Assembly: GCA_030737835.1 (NCBI GenBank)
Contig: CM060855.1
Span: 7,293,786 to 7,357,785, forward strand
DNA from: Acorus gramineus
Lineage: Eukaryota; Streptophyta; Magnoliopsida; Acorales; Acoraceae
Direction: 5' to 3'
DNA length: 64,000 bases
Translations under genes and position numbers: made by a program
Shown: piece by piece, positions 35,641-48,294 of the stretch
Numbering within the stretch: the stretch's first letter is position 1
How the letters are laid out: each line of letters opens with the position of its first letter
The notes under the pieces: generated by a model
Seen by the model: only the letters and a program-made list of their open reading frames with translations
The model's database searches: none
What the model was told of the DNA's origin: nothing

Positions 35641-36384
35641 AGGTTCGTTCGTCAAAGCAACACTTTTTTTTTTTTTTTTTCCGAAGGTTCTCTTTTTTTG
35701 TTTTTGTTTTTTAGATTAAAGGGATTATATTGTTTGGTATAAAAAATAATCAGTTTTAAAATAAAAATAAAAATATTTGTTTCATTTAAATGTTATTATA
35801 ACATTTGTTTTTATTTTTTGTTCTAAGTTTAATAAATATAAATATAAATAAAATTGATGAATTTTTTATTCTTTAAAATTAAGACAACTTATTCTCAAAA
35901 CCTTAAATCATTGTCAAACTACTAGCCCTATTATAATACACAGTCAATCATACCACTATTAGTATAGCTTGGATCACTGCGTATCAAAGCACGATCCTAA
36001 GATGTTTTTTTTTTAAGAATTGAGTGTTCATACATTCAGTCTGTTTTCCAGCCTGTTTGACAGTTAAGCATAATATATATTGCACTATCAACGTATATAG
36101 AGTTTTATCATAGTGTATGAGCTATTTTTTTTTATTTTTTTAAAATAAAAAAATATATTATTACAATATATATACATTTTATTACATATAAAGTATGCAC
36201 TTCGATTTTTTAAAGTGTGGACTATAGATGAGACTGTAGGGGAGCTGGAAATATCATTTTCCTTAATAATTAGGTCATTGGTAGGAGGAACAAGTTCCCT
36301 ATTGTTGAAACCATGAGAATCCAAGTGGTGGATGGATAAAGATATCTCATGCGATTAACATAAATTGTTTGAGCTGAATATAGA

Positions 36385-36975
36385 GATGGTAGCGGGGCGG
36401 GTTGAGATAGGTTTTGTGAATCTCAAACCCAAGTCTACTAAAAAAATTATGTTCCAAACCCGTCCCAAACTTGTGATGGATTCAGTCATTTCATTTCAAA
36501 CTCGTTCCACTTAGGTCAAGTTGACCCAAGACAGATTTGTGAAGAAAATATTAAAACATATTTTTATGTAATATTTATTTTAAGTTGAAATTTTAAATAA
36601 AAAATATATTTATTAGAATAAACCATATAAAATAAGAAATATAAACTTTCAATCTACATAACAAGTGATAAAGATAATGTTTCATTTTTAAAAAAAAATA
36701 CCAAAAGGGAACCATGCATGTTTACTTGATTTCAAATTTCAATTAACGTTTGAATTTATTATTCTTTGTTTTTTATATATATTTTTTGGGATATCAAATG
36801 ACAAATATAAATTATGTAATTATTATAATAAATATTTAATCTTAATATTAATTACAACTGAGGCAGGTTCAGGGCGGATTTTGTTAAATAAACTTATTTT
36901 CCATTCTAAACCCGCGGGTTTTATTTTTCTGTCACAAACCCACCTCAATCTTATTGGGACAGTCCCACTGTCTTC
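36385..36975. mobile_element. hAT-like element with CGGGT-rich ends
   Basis: Starts near GGTAGCGGGGCGGGTTGAG and ends near GGGACAGTCCCAC, with AAACCC/GGGTTT and CGGGTT words at both ends and an AT-rich middle. The architecture is that of the TAGGGGTGG-type hAT MITEs. No clean target duplication was seen. Confidence 0.4.
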
Positions 36976-37259
36976 CCCATGTGCGATTTTTTTAATGATT
37001 TTTAATTAAAGTGAAGACATTTACATTAAAAACATTATTTTTTGTCATTTACGCGTGATCATTGATTCATGTAGGGTGTTCCATTTGAGCCCCTATTGGT
37101 TGGAGGAGCCTCCAATTTTTGACAATGGTTGTACTAGATAATCAAAGAATGGTATTCGATGCCAATAAAAATATTAGATTAAAAAAGTTCCTCTTGGTGC
37201 CGGGTTAAGATTGTTTTGGCTATCAAGTCATAAGATAATTTAATACTAATTAACATAAC

Positions 37260-37944
<685 letters not shown>

Positions 37945-38525
37945 GAGAGCACTCTTGAAACATTATAGCACTTAATCATGCACTGTCATGTCTCTATTGC
38001 CCTATGGCACAAGGTGGGGTTGGCCACCTCCCTACGTTCCTCCTTCCTCCTCTCTTAAAGATATGTGGGTCACGGGAAAGGAACTTCAACATGGTTGGGT
38101 TTCAGGACTACTAATAAAGGTAGTCGCCCCATCTCATGATTCCAGCCAGAGCATGGGTAATTTGACACATGAGGAACAAAGTGATCTTTCGGGGGATAAG
38201 GGTGTATGTGGAGAGCATGTGGGAGAGCACGACTGACCTAATCAAGGATTTGAATGAGGCCGCGTCTTGGCAAACTCTAGGAGAGTTCAGTTTGCACAAG
38301 GCGAGTTGATGATTTCAGTGTAGACGACCTTCGAGTCCGAGATAGGGGTGTGTGGGGCGCATTGTCACCTTGACTTCAAGACGAAGCGGTTATTTTTTTT
38401 GATGTTTTGTTTTGTTTGTTCTTTAATCCTCTCACCTTTCATTTGAACTTGTAATCGTGCTTTGTTGATCAATTAAAATGCTGGTAGTAAGAGTTTACCT
38501 TTTTAAATAATAATAAAAAAAAACC
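37945..38525 (+). mobile_element. L1-type LINE, 5'-truncated and decayed 3' end
   Basis: A broken frame from about 37950 reads HLIMHCHVSIALWHKVG, the zinc-binding zf-RVT segment found at the end of plant L1 reverse transcriptases, then KDMWVTGK in another frame. Further stops and frameshifts follow. The 3' UTR (TTTAATCCTCTCACC, then AATTAAAATGCTGG) leads into an A-rich tail at about 38503-38525 (AATAATAATAAAAAAAAA). Flanking duplications were not found. Confidence 0.6.
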
Positions 38526-40129
38526 CAAAGTATGTATGATTGAGATCATAAAAAAGAGTGTGAGTAATTCATGTAAAAACAAAAGCTGTCAGTCCCTCGA
38601 ATCAAAAACACTACCAAGACGACGTGCCTTTATGGATGGGATCTTGTAATTTACAGTGTTACACTTGTAGGATAGATGGATGGGATCTTGAAATTCAATC
38701 ATTCGTGGGATTTAGATTCTGTGGCTGATGAAGTTGGAAACTTATCCTTCTAGATGGCTATCGGAAGGTGGGCCTCGAAAGCATAAAGAACACATTTTTT
38801 AAATTTGGAATACATACTCGGCTTTTTGAAAGTCAGGGGAGTCGTTGACATGTCAAACGTGGAAAGATTTATTCTATGATCACTAAAAATAAAGGATCTT
38901 CAATTAGTGACAAAAAGCTTTTAGTTAATTAATTTGATAATTGAGACTAATTATAGTAAATTAAGTCATCCAATTTTTTTTTGTGGTACTATTTTTTTAT
39001 AATTTATTTTGGTAGGAATAACATTACAAAATTAAACAAGTTATTTGTGAATTAATCATGATTAGGTGATAAAACTTTAACAACTAATCGAGTGATAAAA
39101 ATATAATGGATTTGGTGAATTTGAATAAAATACAAATGAGCATGTCATCATATTATTTTGGTGAGTGCTATTACTATATATACTGTGAGTAATCCATATT
39201 ACTTGGGGTCACTAGATTAATTGATCAAGATTTTTTTTATGATTAAACAGTTTGCAAATAAATATATCCAAACCCGTTTTTAGTCACACTTTAAATTTTT
39301 TAGGGTTTAGATATTTATGAAAAATATACAATAATTAATTTATTTTTATATGAATGTATATATATATATACTCACATTATTTTTTTAAAAAATATAAATA
39401 AATTAAAAATGGGATCAAAGTGCATCTAATTTTGCTACCTGGTTACCACTACTCCCCCCCCCCCCTCCCAAACCAACCATGAATATTTGTAAATTTATGC
39501 TGTCATCAAATTTCCACCATTTTAAATATATTATTAATATGTGAGAAAAATTATTGATAAATTCTTCTAAAATAAACAAAATTGATTGATAAGTTAGTTC
39601 TTGTGATAGATTTTCATATCAATATAATTCATTTGATCACTGTTTTCATGAAGATCCACCTCAGTGTTTAGTTATAGTTATAGTGTTATACTCACCAACA
39701 ATATCATAATTAATCACAATGAAGGACACATTGACTCATTGTAAGAAAAAAAACATTCAACCACCCAATGACTTAAATCGCATAATTCAACACTGAAGTT
39801 TTTATCTAAACCCACATGCTTTCAACGAACATTCCGAGTTCTATCCAACATTCCAAGTCAATAACACTAACAAGCATTACTTTATGCTGTATCTGGATAG
39901 CTCTTATAATAATTGTTGGTACACAGATTAATATGATATTTATATCAATTGTTGGTAAAACTATTGATGGCTTAGTTACATGAGTAGAACTCTTTAATCC
40001 AAAATGAATGAAAGAATCGAAAAAAAAAAGGGAATCCAATTCACTCTCTCAAAAAAGCAAGTGAATGGACAACACTTAAAAAAACGACTCTCAACACCCT
40101 CCTTTGGTCTTCTTTCACTTTCAAATTTA
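38526..40129. other. Intergenic DNA downstream of the ERF gene
   Basis: AT-rich, no supported gene. Contains a 12-base C run (39454-39465) and a (TA)n tract near 39355-39371. The last 100 bases before 40130 are the likely 3' UTR of the ERF gene on the minus strand. Confidence 0.5.
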
Positions 40130-40753
40130 TCAGAAGTTCCAAAGAAACGAAGGTTGCTGAGCGAACAAATCCCCCTCCCACCAACAATTATCCCCTTCCG
40201 TCTCATAATCAATCATCCCCGCCGCCGACGTAAACATCCCAACCTCCGAATCGACACCGCCCGTCGCATCGAACATCGGATCGAAAAACAAACTCGACGA
40301 AAACTCCTCCAATTCCAGCCCACTCAAATCAACAGTCGCAGTAGAGACCGTCGATTCGGGCACCGTCTCCTTGGTCTCCTCCTCCTCTTGATGGGGGTGA
40401 TTCGTCTCCTCGTTTGCGATCCTGGTCGCGGCCGCCTGTATTTCGGAGGGATTGAGTGACCGGGAGGGGGAGATGTCGGGGAGGGGGAGGTTGGGGAGGT
40501 TGAAGTTGGCGGAGCGGCCGCGGAGACAGAAGGAGGCGACATCGAAGGCGCGCGCCGCCTTTTCGGCGGTGTCGTAGGAGCCGAGCCAGATCCTTTCGCG
40601 GCTGTTTGGGAGCCTTATCTCGGACACCCACTTCCCCCACTTCCTCTTGCGGACGCCCTTGTATTTCAGCTGCTCCTGCTGCTGCTGCTTCGCGTTTGAC
40701 GACTCCGCTCTCGTGCTAGTGGAACTCGATGTCGGCGAATCGGGCTTCACCAT
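40130..40753 (-). CDS. AP2/ERF transcription factor, DREB type (ERF012/DREB26-like), intronless, 207 aa
   Basis: Nuclear DNA-binding regulator. The single AP2 domain spans about residues 31-88: [20 protein letters not shown], then [20 protein letters not shown], then [12 protein letters not shown]. The residue at AP2 position 14 is valine (KWV), which marks DREB-type binding; position 19 is leucine (RLPN), as in the ERF012/DREB26 subgroup rather than glutamate. The N-terminus is Ser- and Gln-rich. The C-terminal half is acidic ([21 protein letters not shown]), consistent with activation, and ends in LWNF. There is no EAR repression motif. The frame is intact from ATG 40751-40753 to the stop at 40130-40132. 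The gene is strikingly GC-rich against its surroundings. Members of this subgroup respond to cold, drought or salt; that role is inferred from family. Confidence 0.93.
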   Translation of the reverse strand: MVKPDSPTSSSTSTRAESSNAKQQQQEQLKYKGVRKRKWGKWVSEIRLPNSRERIWLGSYDTAEKAARAFDVASFCLRGRSANFNLPNLPLPDISPSRSLNPSEIQAAATRIANEETNHPHQEEEETKETVPESTVSTATVDLSGLELEEFSSSLFFDPMFDATGGVDSEVGMFTSAAGMIDYETEGDNCWWEGDLFAQQPSFLWNF

Positions 40754-40857
40754 TCGCAGAGAAGGAGAATCGAATATCCGATGGAAGTTTAATTTGTTGT
40801 TTTGGATTTTGGGTGTGGTTTGTGAATGAGAGAGCGAAAGACGGCTGTGTCAATGTG

Positions 40858-40865
40858 TATATATA
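40858..40865 (-). promoter_or_regulatory. TATA box of the ERF gene
   Basis: The gene strand reads TATATATA about 105-112 bases upstream of the start codon, which leaves a leader of about 75-80 bases. Confidence 0.65.
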
Positions 40866-40886
40866 CGCGTGAGCGGGGAAACGCGT
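40865..40886 (-). promoter_or_regulatory. Two CGCG-box (ACGCGT) sites next to the ERF TATA box
   Basis: ACGCGT occurs at 40865-40870 and 40881-40886, directly upstream of the TATA box on the gene strand. CGCG-core sites are bound by CAMTA calmodulin-binding factors, which activate DREB genes in the cold in Arabidopsis. The link here is inference from motif and position only. Confidence 0.4.
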
Positions 40887-40998
40887 ACGAAAATGGCGGG
40901 GGGTTTCGTGGTCTTCGATTCTGTGTTGGATTTTTTTCTTCTTTTTTCTTTTTTCAACGTGCGTTATTTTCAACGTGCGTTATTGGCGTCCCTGTCTC

Positions 40999-41030
<32 letters not shown>

Positions 41031-41574
41031 AAGAGTGAGTGAGGGTTCGGATCGGCTTCCTTTTAGCGAGTATGGATTCTGGATTTATGTGTCGTTTTCA
41101 AATGTCTACACTGTTCCGCGTTGTATCATTATTATTATTATTTTGTTGGTTGGGAGACTGAACGTGCTTAATTGTACTGCGTTTTTTTGCACGTGAATTA
41201 AATTTTATGTCCCCATCCTGTGTGCTTATCTTATATATGACCAAATAATGCACAGATATGTTGGCGTAATAGCTTATGTTATGAAGGAAACGTTGGTTGT
41301 GAAAAAAAAGTCACACCCGTTTTATTTGTGTCATATTGAAACAAAATTTAATTCTATATGAGAATATCTAAAAAATTATATAAAATTTAAAGTTTGGTTG
41401 GTGACAATCTTGATAGTAACTGTAGATCTCATCTCAATTAAAATAAAACATGTGAAAAAATAGGGTGGAATCAAATTCTCACTTCCCTTTTTTGTGGTAA
41501 TCTCAGATTCCCATCTCAATTAAAATTCATTGTGGAATCAGTGATTCATTCACATATCATCATTGTTCTATTGG
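40887..41574. other. ERF upstream region
   Basis: Contains a (GT)n/(GA)n microsatellite at 41000-41033. At 41355-41555 lies a dispersed repeat shared with 27765-27935. No gene was seen. Confidence 0.55.
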
Positions 41575-43330
41575 CACTTTTACACGCAGACACTACATGT
41601 GATTTCATTATAATTTATTTATATCAAGTATTTTAATAAAACTGGATTATCAAAAATTTTATTTTTTTTTGTTTAATAAAAATCATACTTTTTATCATAT
41701 GAATATATGATTTTATATTTAGCATTATAAATATATTGAAGTACATACATTTTATTTTGATGAAGTTATATGGTCAGAAGTATGAATTTAAAAAAAAGGC
41801 AATGTTAAATAAAACTCATGATGAGGCTGCAATCCTGGTCGGCCATCATGAAATTTTTTTTCTTTAGGGTGGGATTACAGTGGGGAAGAAAAAAGAGGAA
41901 GAGAGATAAAGAGATTGGGCCAGAGGTGGGTGGAGAAGGGCGATGGGAGCAGAAGTGAAGAGAAAGAGAGAGAGAAAGATAAACACATAGAAAGAAAAGA
42001 GTGACGACGGGCCGCAGGGGAGGGTGGTGGACGGGAGAGGACTTGATGGGGTAAGGGAGAGAGAGAGAGATCTCCGGTCGTCCTCTCCCAACCATCTCCG
42101 CCTACCAACGCCGCCGTACTCTGCAGCCCATTGCCACCCTCTCCTCTTTCTCTCTGTTTATCAAAATTAATATAATAACTTTTATAACACAAATTCAAAT
42201 CTCACAAGATTAGTGTTGTTGGAATAGATAAAATGAAACCAATAGTGAATCTATTTAACATGTATTTGAAAAAATAACAATTTTTTTAATATTATTATTA
42301 TATTATTTATTTCTAATATTACTTTAGTTCAATTAATATAAATATTTTACATTTATTTACAAAAAACATTATCTAACTAACTAAGTTAATTAAAAATGAT
42401 TGAGATGTTATAAATTAAATGATAGAAAAAACACATTATTTTAAAATATAATAAAAATGGGTATAGAAATTTATTTTTTTTGGGCGGATAAGCTTCCAAA
42501 ATTTTATAAATTACAGAGGTGGATATAGAGATATTGAAGTGGGGTTTATGTTTTAAAAAAAGAGAACTTCATTAGAGGTGCTCCAATACAATGGGTTAGT
42601 TTGATATTTATTCTCATTCTCCTTGAAGAAAATTCTATTTATATCCTTCATTCTTGTATTCTATTTATATACTTTTTCTTTTTCATAGAATCTATCAAAA
42701 TTGATTTTTAGGGGATGTTTAGATATAGATTTGAGAAGATTATGGGCCTGCAGAAATCTGTTATCCCCAAACCCGTTTCTAAACATAAAAAAGAATTCTA
42801 ACTTAATTAAAAGTTATATATTTATTTTTACAAATAAATGCTTAAAAACTAGTTTTCGTAATATGTGAAGAAACAGTTTCTTACAAACTCAATTTTAAAC
42901 TCAACTTTTGATGAAAATTAAACTAATTCTTGTACCCACGTCAAAATGCACTCTTAAAAAAAAAAATTCTTTCTATAAATTAGAGTCATCAACCTGACCC
43001 GTAAAAACAAAGTGAGGAAAACAAATGTAGAGAGGAATGGAATGCAATGAATTCCGATTTCGGCGGCAAAACACATTTGAATGGATTGTTGAAATTCATT
43101 AAGAGAATTTTGACAAATTAAAGTTGGACTTGGATAGCAGCAAATTCAAGTCACAGTCAATGTCACAATCAGTCAGTAATATAGTCGAGTTTAATTAGAT
43201 CCTGTGCAACCTAAAACAATATCTCAGGTAGTGCTTCCTTGATCCCTCCTGGAGAGAACGAATTTATTTGACCACCCACCTTTGGAAGATGGTAAGTAGA
43301 GGAACTTGTTTTTCTACTTGTAATTTTTCC
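41575..43330. repeat. Segmental tandem duplication, copy 1
   Basis: Collinear with 44365-46190. Shared blocks in order: a CACTTTTACAC start with ACATGTGATTT; GATGAAGTTATATGGT; ATATAATAAAAATGG-TATAGA; CATTAGAG-TGCTCCAA; GGATTGTTGAAAT; TCAATGTCACAATCAGTCAG; TAGTGCTTCCTTGATCCCTC; GACCACCCACCTTTGGAA. It contains a GA-rich insert (41860-42160) that copy 2 lacks. No coding frame is shared between the copies. Confidence 0.8.
41860..42160. other. GA/CT-rich insert in duplication copy 1
   Basis: Strongly purine-biased on the plus strand up to about 42070 ((GAGA)n at 42058-42070), then CT-rich. Minus-strand open frames here (for example 42095-41805) are low-complexity Ser/Leu/Pro translations and are not accepted as genes. 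It could be the leader of a lost gene, but nothing supports that directly. Confidence 0.4.
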
Positions 43331-43607
43331 TTGACTCATGTTATATAGGGTTGTAGTTAGAAGCAACATTCTCGGGGGACCCACAAAAAAAAAAACATTT
43401 TTGGGGGTTGGAAATTCATTCAGTCAGAGCATCGTTAATGAATAGGCTAACTAACATGTTAGTGTCATGTTGTTATATAACATGTAAAAATGTTGTTCTA
43501 ATAGACATGTTAAAAAAAAACTAAATGTGAGCCCCACGTGTCTAGTGTTATCTTTCAAATTAACTGTGGCTAGTGTTTTAGCTAATCAAATATGGACTCC
43601 ATGTGAT

Positions 43608-44094
43608 TAGCCTGTCAATTATAAAAAAAAAATCCGAATCCGATTCGAGTCTGTATCCGAAAAAACAGAAATATCCGATATTCGAAGATCCGGAGTGTGG
43701 ATATGGATATCAGTCTATCCGATCCGAAAAATATCCGTATCCGACATATATTATAAAAATATATATATTTGTATTATATATTGCCCATATTGTTATCTTG
43801 TATGATTAATCACTAAGATAATATATTATAATACTATTAAATTTTCAATGTATGATATCTGAAAGAGATAATAAGCCTTAAAATCTTAATTTTAATTTTG
43901 ATGTCTTTCTAAAATATCACTTGATTATCCAAATTAATGTTAATATTCAAACATGTCAATTATCAGAAAAAAATCCGTATCCGATCCATATGCGAAGGGA
44001 TCCGAATCCAAAAATTAATATCCGTATCCGAATCCGAAAGTTGGGATATAGATATTGGCATATCCGATCCATATTCGTCCGATTGACAGGCTTA
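43608..44094. mobile_element. hAT-like MITE, copy B (best preserved)
   Basis: 487 bases with inverted ends TAGCCTGTCAAT and ATTGACAGGCTTA, flanked by a perfect 8-bp target duplication CATGTGAT (43600-43607 and 44095-44102). An 8-bp duplication and these short ends are diagnostic of the hAT superfamily. CGGATA/TATCCG words cluster near both ends and probably act as transposase-binding subterminal repeats (inference). It lies in inverted orientation relative to copies A and C and codes for nothing. Confidence 0.9.
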
Positions 44095-44364
44095 CATGTG
44101 ATAGTTCTCCTTAAAAAATTAAAAAAAAATACATTTAGGGGGTTGAGTGGGTGAAGAGGTGGGGCCCACTATTATTTTAACTAGTTTATTTAGTTAGTTC
44201 ATTGGAGCAACAACAACCAATTAAATAAGAATGTAGTAAATGAGTGTGTAGTTGAGGTATAAAGTGCTTACATGACACTTTAACATCTTGTTTAGCTAAT
44301 ATATTTATTGGAAATACTCATATCATGTTAAGCTTGAGACCTGTTGGCTGTTGTTATGTTGGTG

Positions 44365-46190
44365 CTTTTACACCCAAACATTAATTACATGTGATTTTGT
44401 TAGAATGTAACTTTTTTTTCTATTAACTGTCAGTATTATTTTGTAAAAGTAGTTTAATTGTCAATATTGTCGGTAAAAGCATTTCTCATTTTATTTTGAT
44501 TTTTATTGACTGTTGTTTCTTTAACGCCCTGATCTGTATCATTTAGAGATCCAAAAGAAGGGAGGATCTTATTCACAAACAACAATGTTTCCAGAACAAT
44601 GTATTTGTCAAAGTGGTGTTTGATTTCTGTTCAGTGATTTGAAAATTCATGTTTTGTTACACTTTTGCTTAAAAAAATATTGTAGTAGGAAAATTTCACA
44701 TCATGAACCTTCTTTTTATACAGGGATGCATAATTCGATTTATAAAATTTTATTCACAAGATTTATTTAGGTCTTTACCAAGGAAATACTTTCCTTGCCA
44801 ATTTTTTATTTTATTTTTGAATGATTTACATTTACTAAGAAAAATTTTCTTCGGAAATAATACAATATTTGCAAGGAAAATTATCTTTGCGAACATTTTG
44901 AACTTTACTAAGGAAATAACTCATATATATCAAGGAAATATATTTATTTTAACCAACAGAATATTTTCTCAGTAAAGGTTTTTACCAAGGAAAATATGTT
45001 TCCTTGGCAAATATTTAGATTTTATTTAGATTTTGTAGCCAAATATATTTAGCCACCCGATTACTGTAACCAACTTACCAAAGAAAATTTCTTGAAAAAT
45101 ATCTTTACCAAAGAAATTATCACTTTTACCAAGGAAAATTGTGTTAAAAACCAATTTACCTGTAGTGGTTTTTTAAATCATGCTTTTTATCTGATGAATA
45201 TATGAATTTATATTTTGCGTTATGATTATGATGGAGTGCATACATTTCATTTTGATGAAGTTATATGGTTAGTTACATGAAGTATGAACTTTTAAAGCAG
45301 TGTTTGGATGTGAGGAGCCAACACCAGTGTTTGCCAAACATCGTGGTTGAAATGGAGCCCAAAAAGTAAACAGTAGAAAAAATGTATTGTTTTAAATATA
45401 ATAAAAATGGATATAGAGATATTGAACTAGGTTTTATATTTTGAAAAACATAACTCCATTAGAGATGCTCCAACACAATCATACAGAGGGTCAATTTGAT
45501 GTTTATTCTCTTTCTCATTCTGTTGGAATATCCATGAAAATTCTATTTTATATCTTAATTATATTCTTGTGATCATTCTTAAATATCTGAAGTAAATTTT
45601 AACTTTCACGAAATCTATCAGAATTGGTTCTTAAGATATATAAAAGAATTCTTCTTGTGAATTAGAGTTACCAAACTGATCCATGAAGAAGTTTTTTTTT
45701 TTTTTTTAACCAAACCTCTTTTTGATATGATGGTAGAGGTACCCATCCTTAATGAAGGGACTTAAATTTGAGTTTTACTGCGGTAAGGAAATGATTTGAT
45801 CAAGAAAAAATATAAAATTTAAAAAAAAACTGACCCATGAAGACGGTGAGGAAAAAAAAAGGATAGAGGAGTGGAATGCCATGAATTCAGATTTCTGGGA
45901 GCAAAACAAGTTTGAAAGGATTGTTGAAATCCAAGAAAATTTTGACAAAGTTGGGACTTGGATAGCAGTTAAATAAAGTCCACAATCAATGTCACAATCA
46001 GTCAGTATTACAAGTTTAATTAGATCTTTTGCAACCCAAAACAAAGTCTCAGCTAGGCGAGTAGTGCTTCCTTGATCCCTCCTGGAGAGACGAATTTAAT
46101 TATTTGACCACCCACCTTTGGAAAAGTAAAATTAATTTTTAAGCTAGTAAGTACAGGAACTTGTTTTTCTGCATGTGATTCTTCTTTGAC
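44365..46190. repeat. Segmental tandem duplication, copy 2
   Basis: Same block order as 41575-43330. It is interrupted by a CACTA-type terminal region up to 45167, after which homology resumes with AAATCATGCTTTTTATC-GATGAATATATGA. It ends with GACCACCCACCTTTGGAAAAG, GGAACTTGTTTTTCTGC and a TTTGACTCACATGTT that matches the end of copy 1. Confidence 0.8.
44771..45167. mobile_element. CACTA-type element end with subterminal repeat array
   Basis: At least nine variants of TTTACCAAGGAAA, direct and inverted, lie between 44775 and 45140 (examples at 44775, 44902, 44981, 45105 and 45125). The array ends in TTTACCTGTAGTG at 45167, which on the minus strand reads CACTACAGGTAAA. A CACTA terminus next to an array of short subterminal repeats is the hallmark of En/Spm elements. 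I could not find the opposite terminus, so this may be a truncated or solo end. Confidence 0.6.
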
Positions 46191-48294
46191 TCACATGTTT
46201 TACGTTACGCGTTCATTATGTTTTTCTTTGACTGATATGTCTCAATTAATTACCCACGATTTCAAAACTTTTAAATGAATGACACAATCAAGATTAGCAA
46301 TGTCATTTAAACCAATTTTTAGAACCATATTTTCATAAAAACTTTTCTTATACAAAAACATTTTTCTTAATCAGATTGTTCTTTTATTTCGTAAAATTAT
46401 TTCTTCATTTTTAACATATGAATATTAAGATATGAAACAAAAAGTATAAGTTAAAAAAAACTGCTTGGAATCAATTATATGAAAACAGAAAGTAAACCTA
46501 GCTCAAATTAAATGACTCATACTTCAACTTTGGTTCTTGATGATGCATGTCGTATAACTATAAGTAAAGTTCTGTTCCTTTTTTATACACAAGATTTTAT
46601 ATATGAAGGATAAAATGATGTCTTAAGGCTTCCGATTTGCAGAATATCCAGGTAAAACTAGGGGTATAACGTAGAGGGTGTATAACTTTTTTTTTGGGAT
46701 ATATCCAATATATTAAGGTTTAATTAAATACATGATATGGTTTATGATATATTATTAATGCTGTCCCGATCCATCAGAGGCATCCTGAATTAATAAGCTG
46801 ACATGACTCATTGGATTCTTCTAACGGAATATAGTTTATATTTTGTTTGAGGTTCTGAATACCCAATGTGAGGTTTAGAAGCAAATAACCTAATTTACAA
46901 CCCCATAACCTCTTTTAAAAACCCAGCTATTTAACTGTTTTGATTATTAATTGGAATAGATATGGTCACAAATTCATCAAAAAAAAATTCTAATTATTTG
47001 TGAGACAAGTGAAAATTTATTTAGGCATGTTTGGATAATGTCTGAGTGATGCATAACTGGGAATAAAGAAAGAAAGCGGTTTGCTTGGGAGAATAAACCC
47101 CAATGTCTATGGATAAGCTACCAATAACTATTATAGGGAATTGTAGGTACTCTAATTATATAATTAAAAAAGAAACAATTGAAAAATCTTTTTTATATTT
47201 ATTTTTTATTCAATATATATAACTTAATGTAGAAGAACAAATCACAAATATATTTTAAAAAATGATACGTCTAGTCTCCATTACAGTCTCAATTGTAATA
47301 CATATCAGTTTTTTTTTAAAAAAAAAACAAATCATACACTCTTTAAATGAAGTACATACTGTTATATGAAATGAAGTATATATTGAAATATATTAATATA
47401 TTTTTTTTAATTAAAAAATAATAATAAAATTTTGTATTATATACTGTGATGATAGAATATATGCTACGCTATCATTGAGGCTATAAAGAGTGTATCATTA
47501 ACGCTGATGTATTTGAAGGTGACTCTTATCCACAATGGACAACGCAGCCAATATTCATGTATGCAAAATACATTATCCAAACTTTTCCAACAAGAGTACT
47601 GTTATTAAAAAATTGGAAATGACGAGGGAGATGACGTAATATGAGTTGCGTAGGACAAAAATGGCATCACCAAGAGAATGTAATAAAAAAAACTCAAGCG
47701 TTTTTGATAGCGAACTATTTAGTTAAGCAATTTGACACGTCAAAAGTCGAGAAAATTGGATTAGACGATGGTCAAAAACACATGTGCAGAATTCTATGTA
47801 AATGTTGCATAACATGTGATGATATCCTGGTCGTTTGTAAAATAGCCCTCTAAGAATGAATATTATCAAAATCTAGTGTCGAAGACCGAATTTTAATAAA
47901 AATCAGTTTTTTTTTTTAACATTGGAGTGCCTCTTTTTTTTTAGCATGATTTTCTCTGTAAACAAATCTTAAGAGAAATCTTTCATAATGTTTTCATCTC
48001 TCAATAGAATATATTTTAAACAAAAAAGAGACAAGAGATAAGAAAATCATGAAAGATTTAGTTATTTTCATCATCTCTTTTTTATTAAATTTTAATTGCT
48101 AAAATTTCTTTTAGTTTACAATATATTTAGAAATGAGAAAATCACGCAAGATTTATTTATCTTTATCACATTTTTTTATTAAATTTTAATAGTTGAGATT
48201 TTTTTAATTTAAAATATATTCGGTCGAAAAAGGAGAAAATCATGGAAGATTCAATGCGATATACATAAAAGGAGGAGCCATATATATATACATA
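46191..48294. other. Intergenic AT-rich DNA
   Basis: No supported gene. An R1 copy lies at about 47300-47500. Three TTTTAATTG-T-AAATTTT-type units at about 48000-48230 resemble each other (ATTTTTATTAAATTTTAAT, then GAGAAAATCA). The open frame at 47641-47853 matches nothing known. Confidence 0.5.

Noticed and set aside
35955-36000. Short tRNA-like or rRNA-like phrase (GCTTGGATCACTGCGTATC)
   Set aside because: No cloverleaf, no box A/box B spacing and no match to rRNA beyond a few bases.
37988-38236. 82-codon frame considered as a host gene
   Set aside because: The overlapping frame carries the zf-RVT motif of a LINE and the region ends in an A-rich tail, so it is retrotransposon debris.
41805-42198. 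Three overlapping minus-strand frames of 75-107 codons
   Set aside because: They are three frames of the same GA/CT-rich DNA with Ser-Leu-Pro-rich, low-complexity translations, so none shows selection for coding.
43603-43809. 68-codon open frame, and a similar one on the minus strand at 17760-18000
   Set aside because: Both are translations of the hAT-like MITE copies B and A. The identical peptides come from DNA identity of the element, not from protein conservation.
47641-47853. 70-codon frame with several Cys and Lys
   Set aside because: No recognisable domain, no promoter context and no conserved motif. The minus strand starts GAGGGCTATTTTACAAACG, more like a transposon end.
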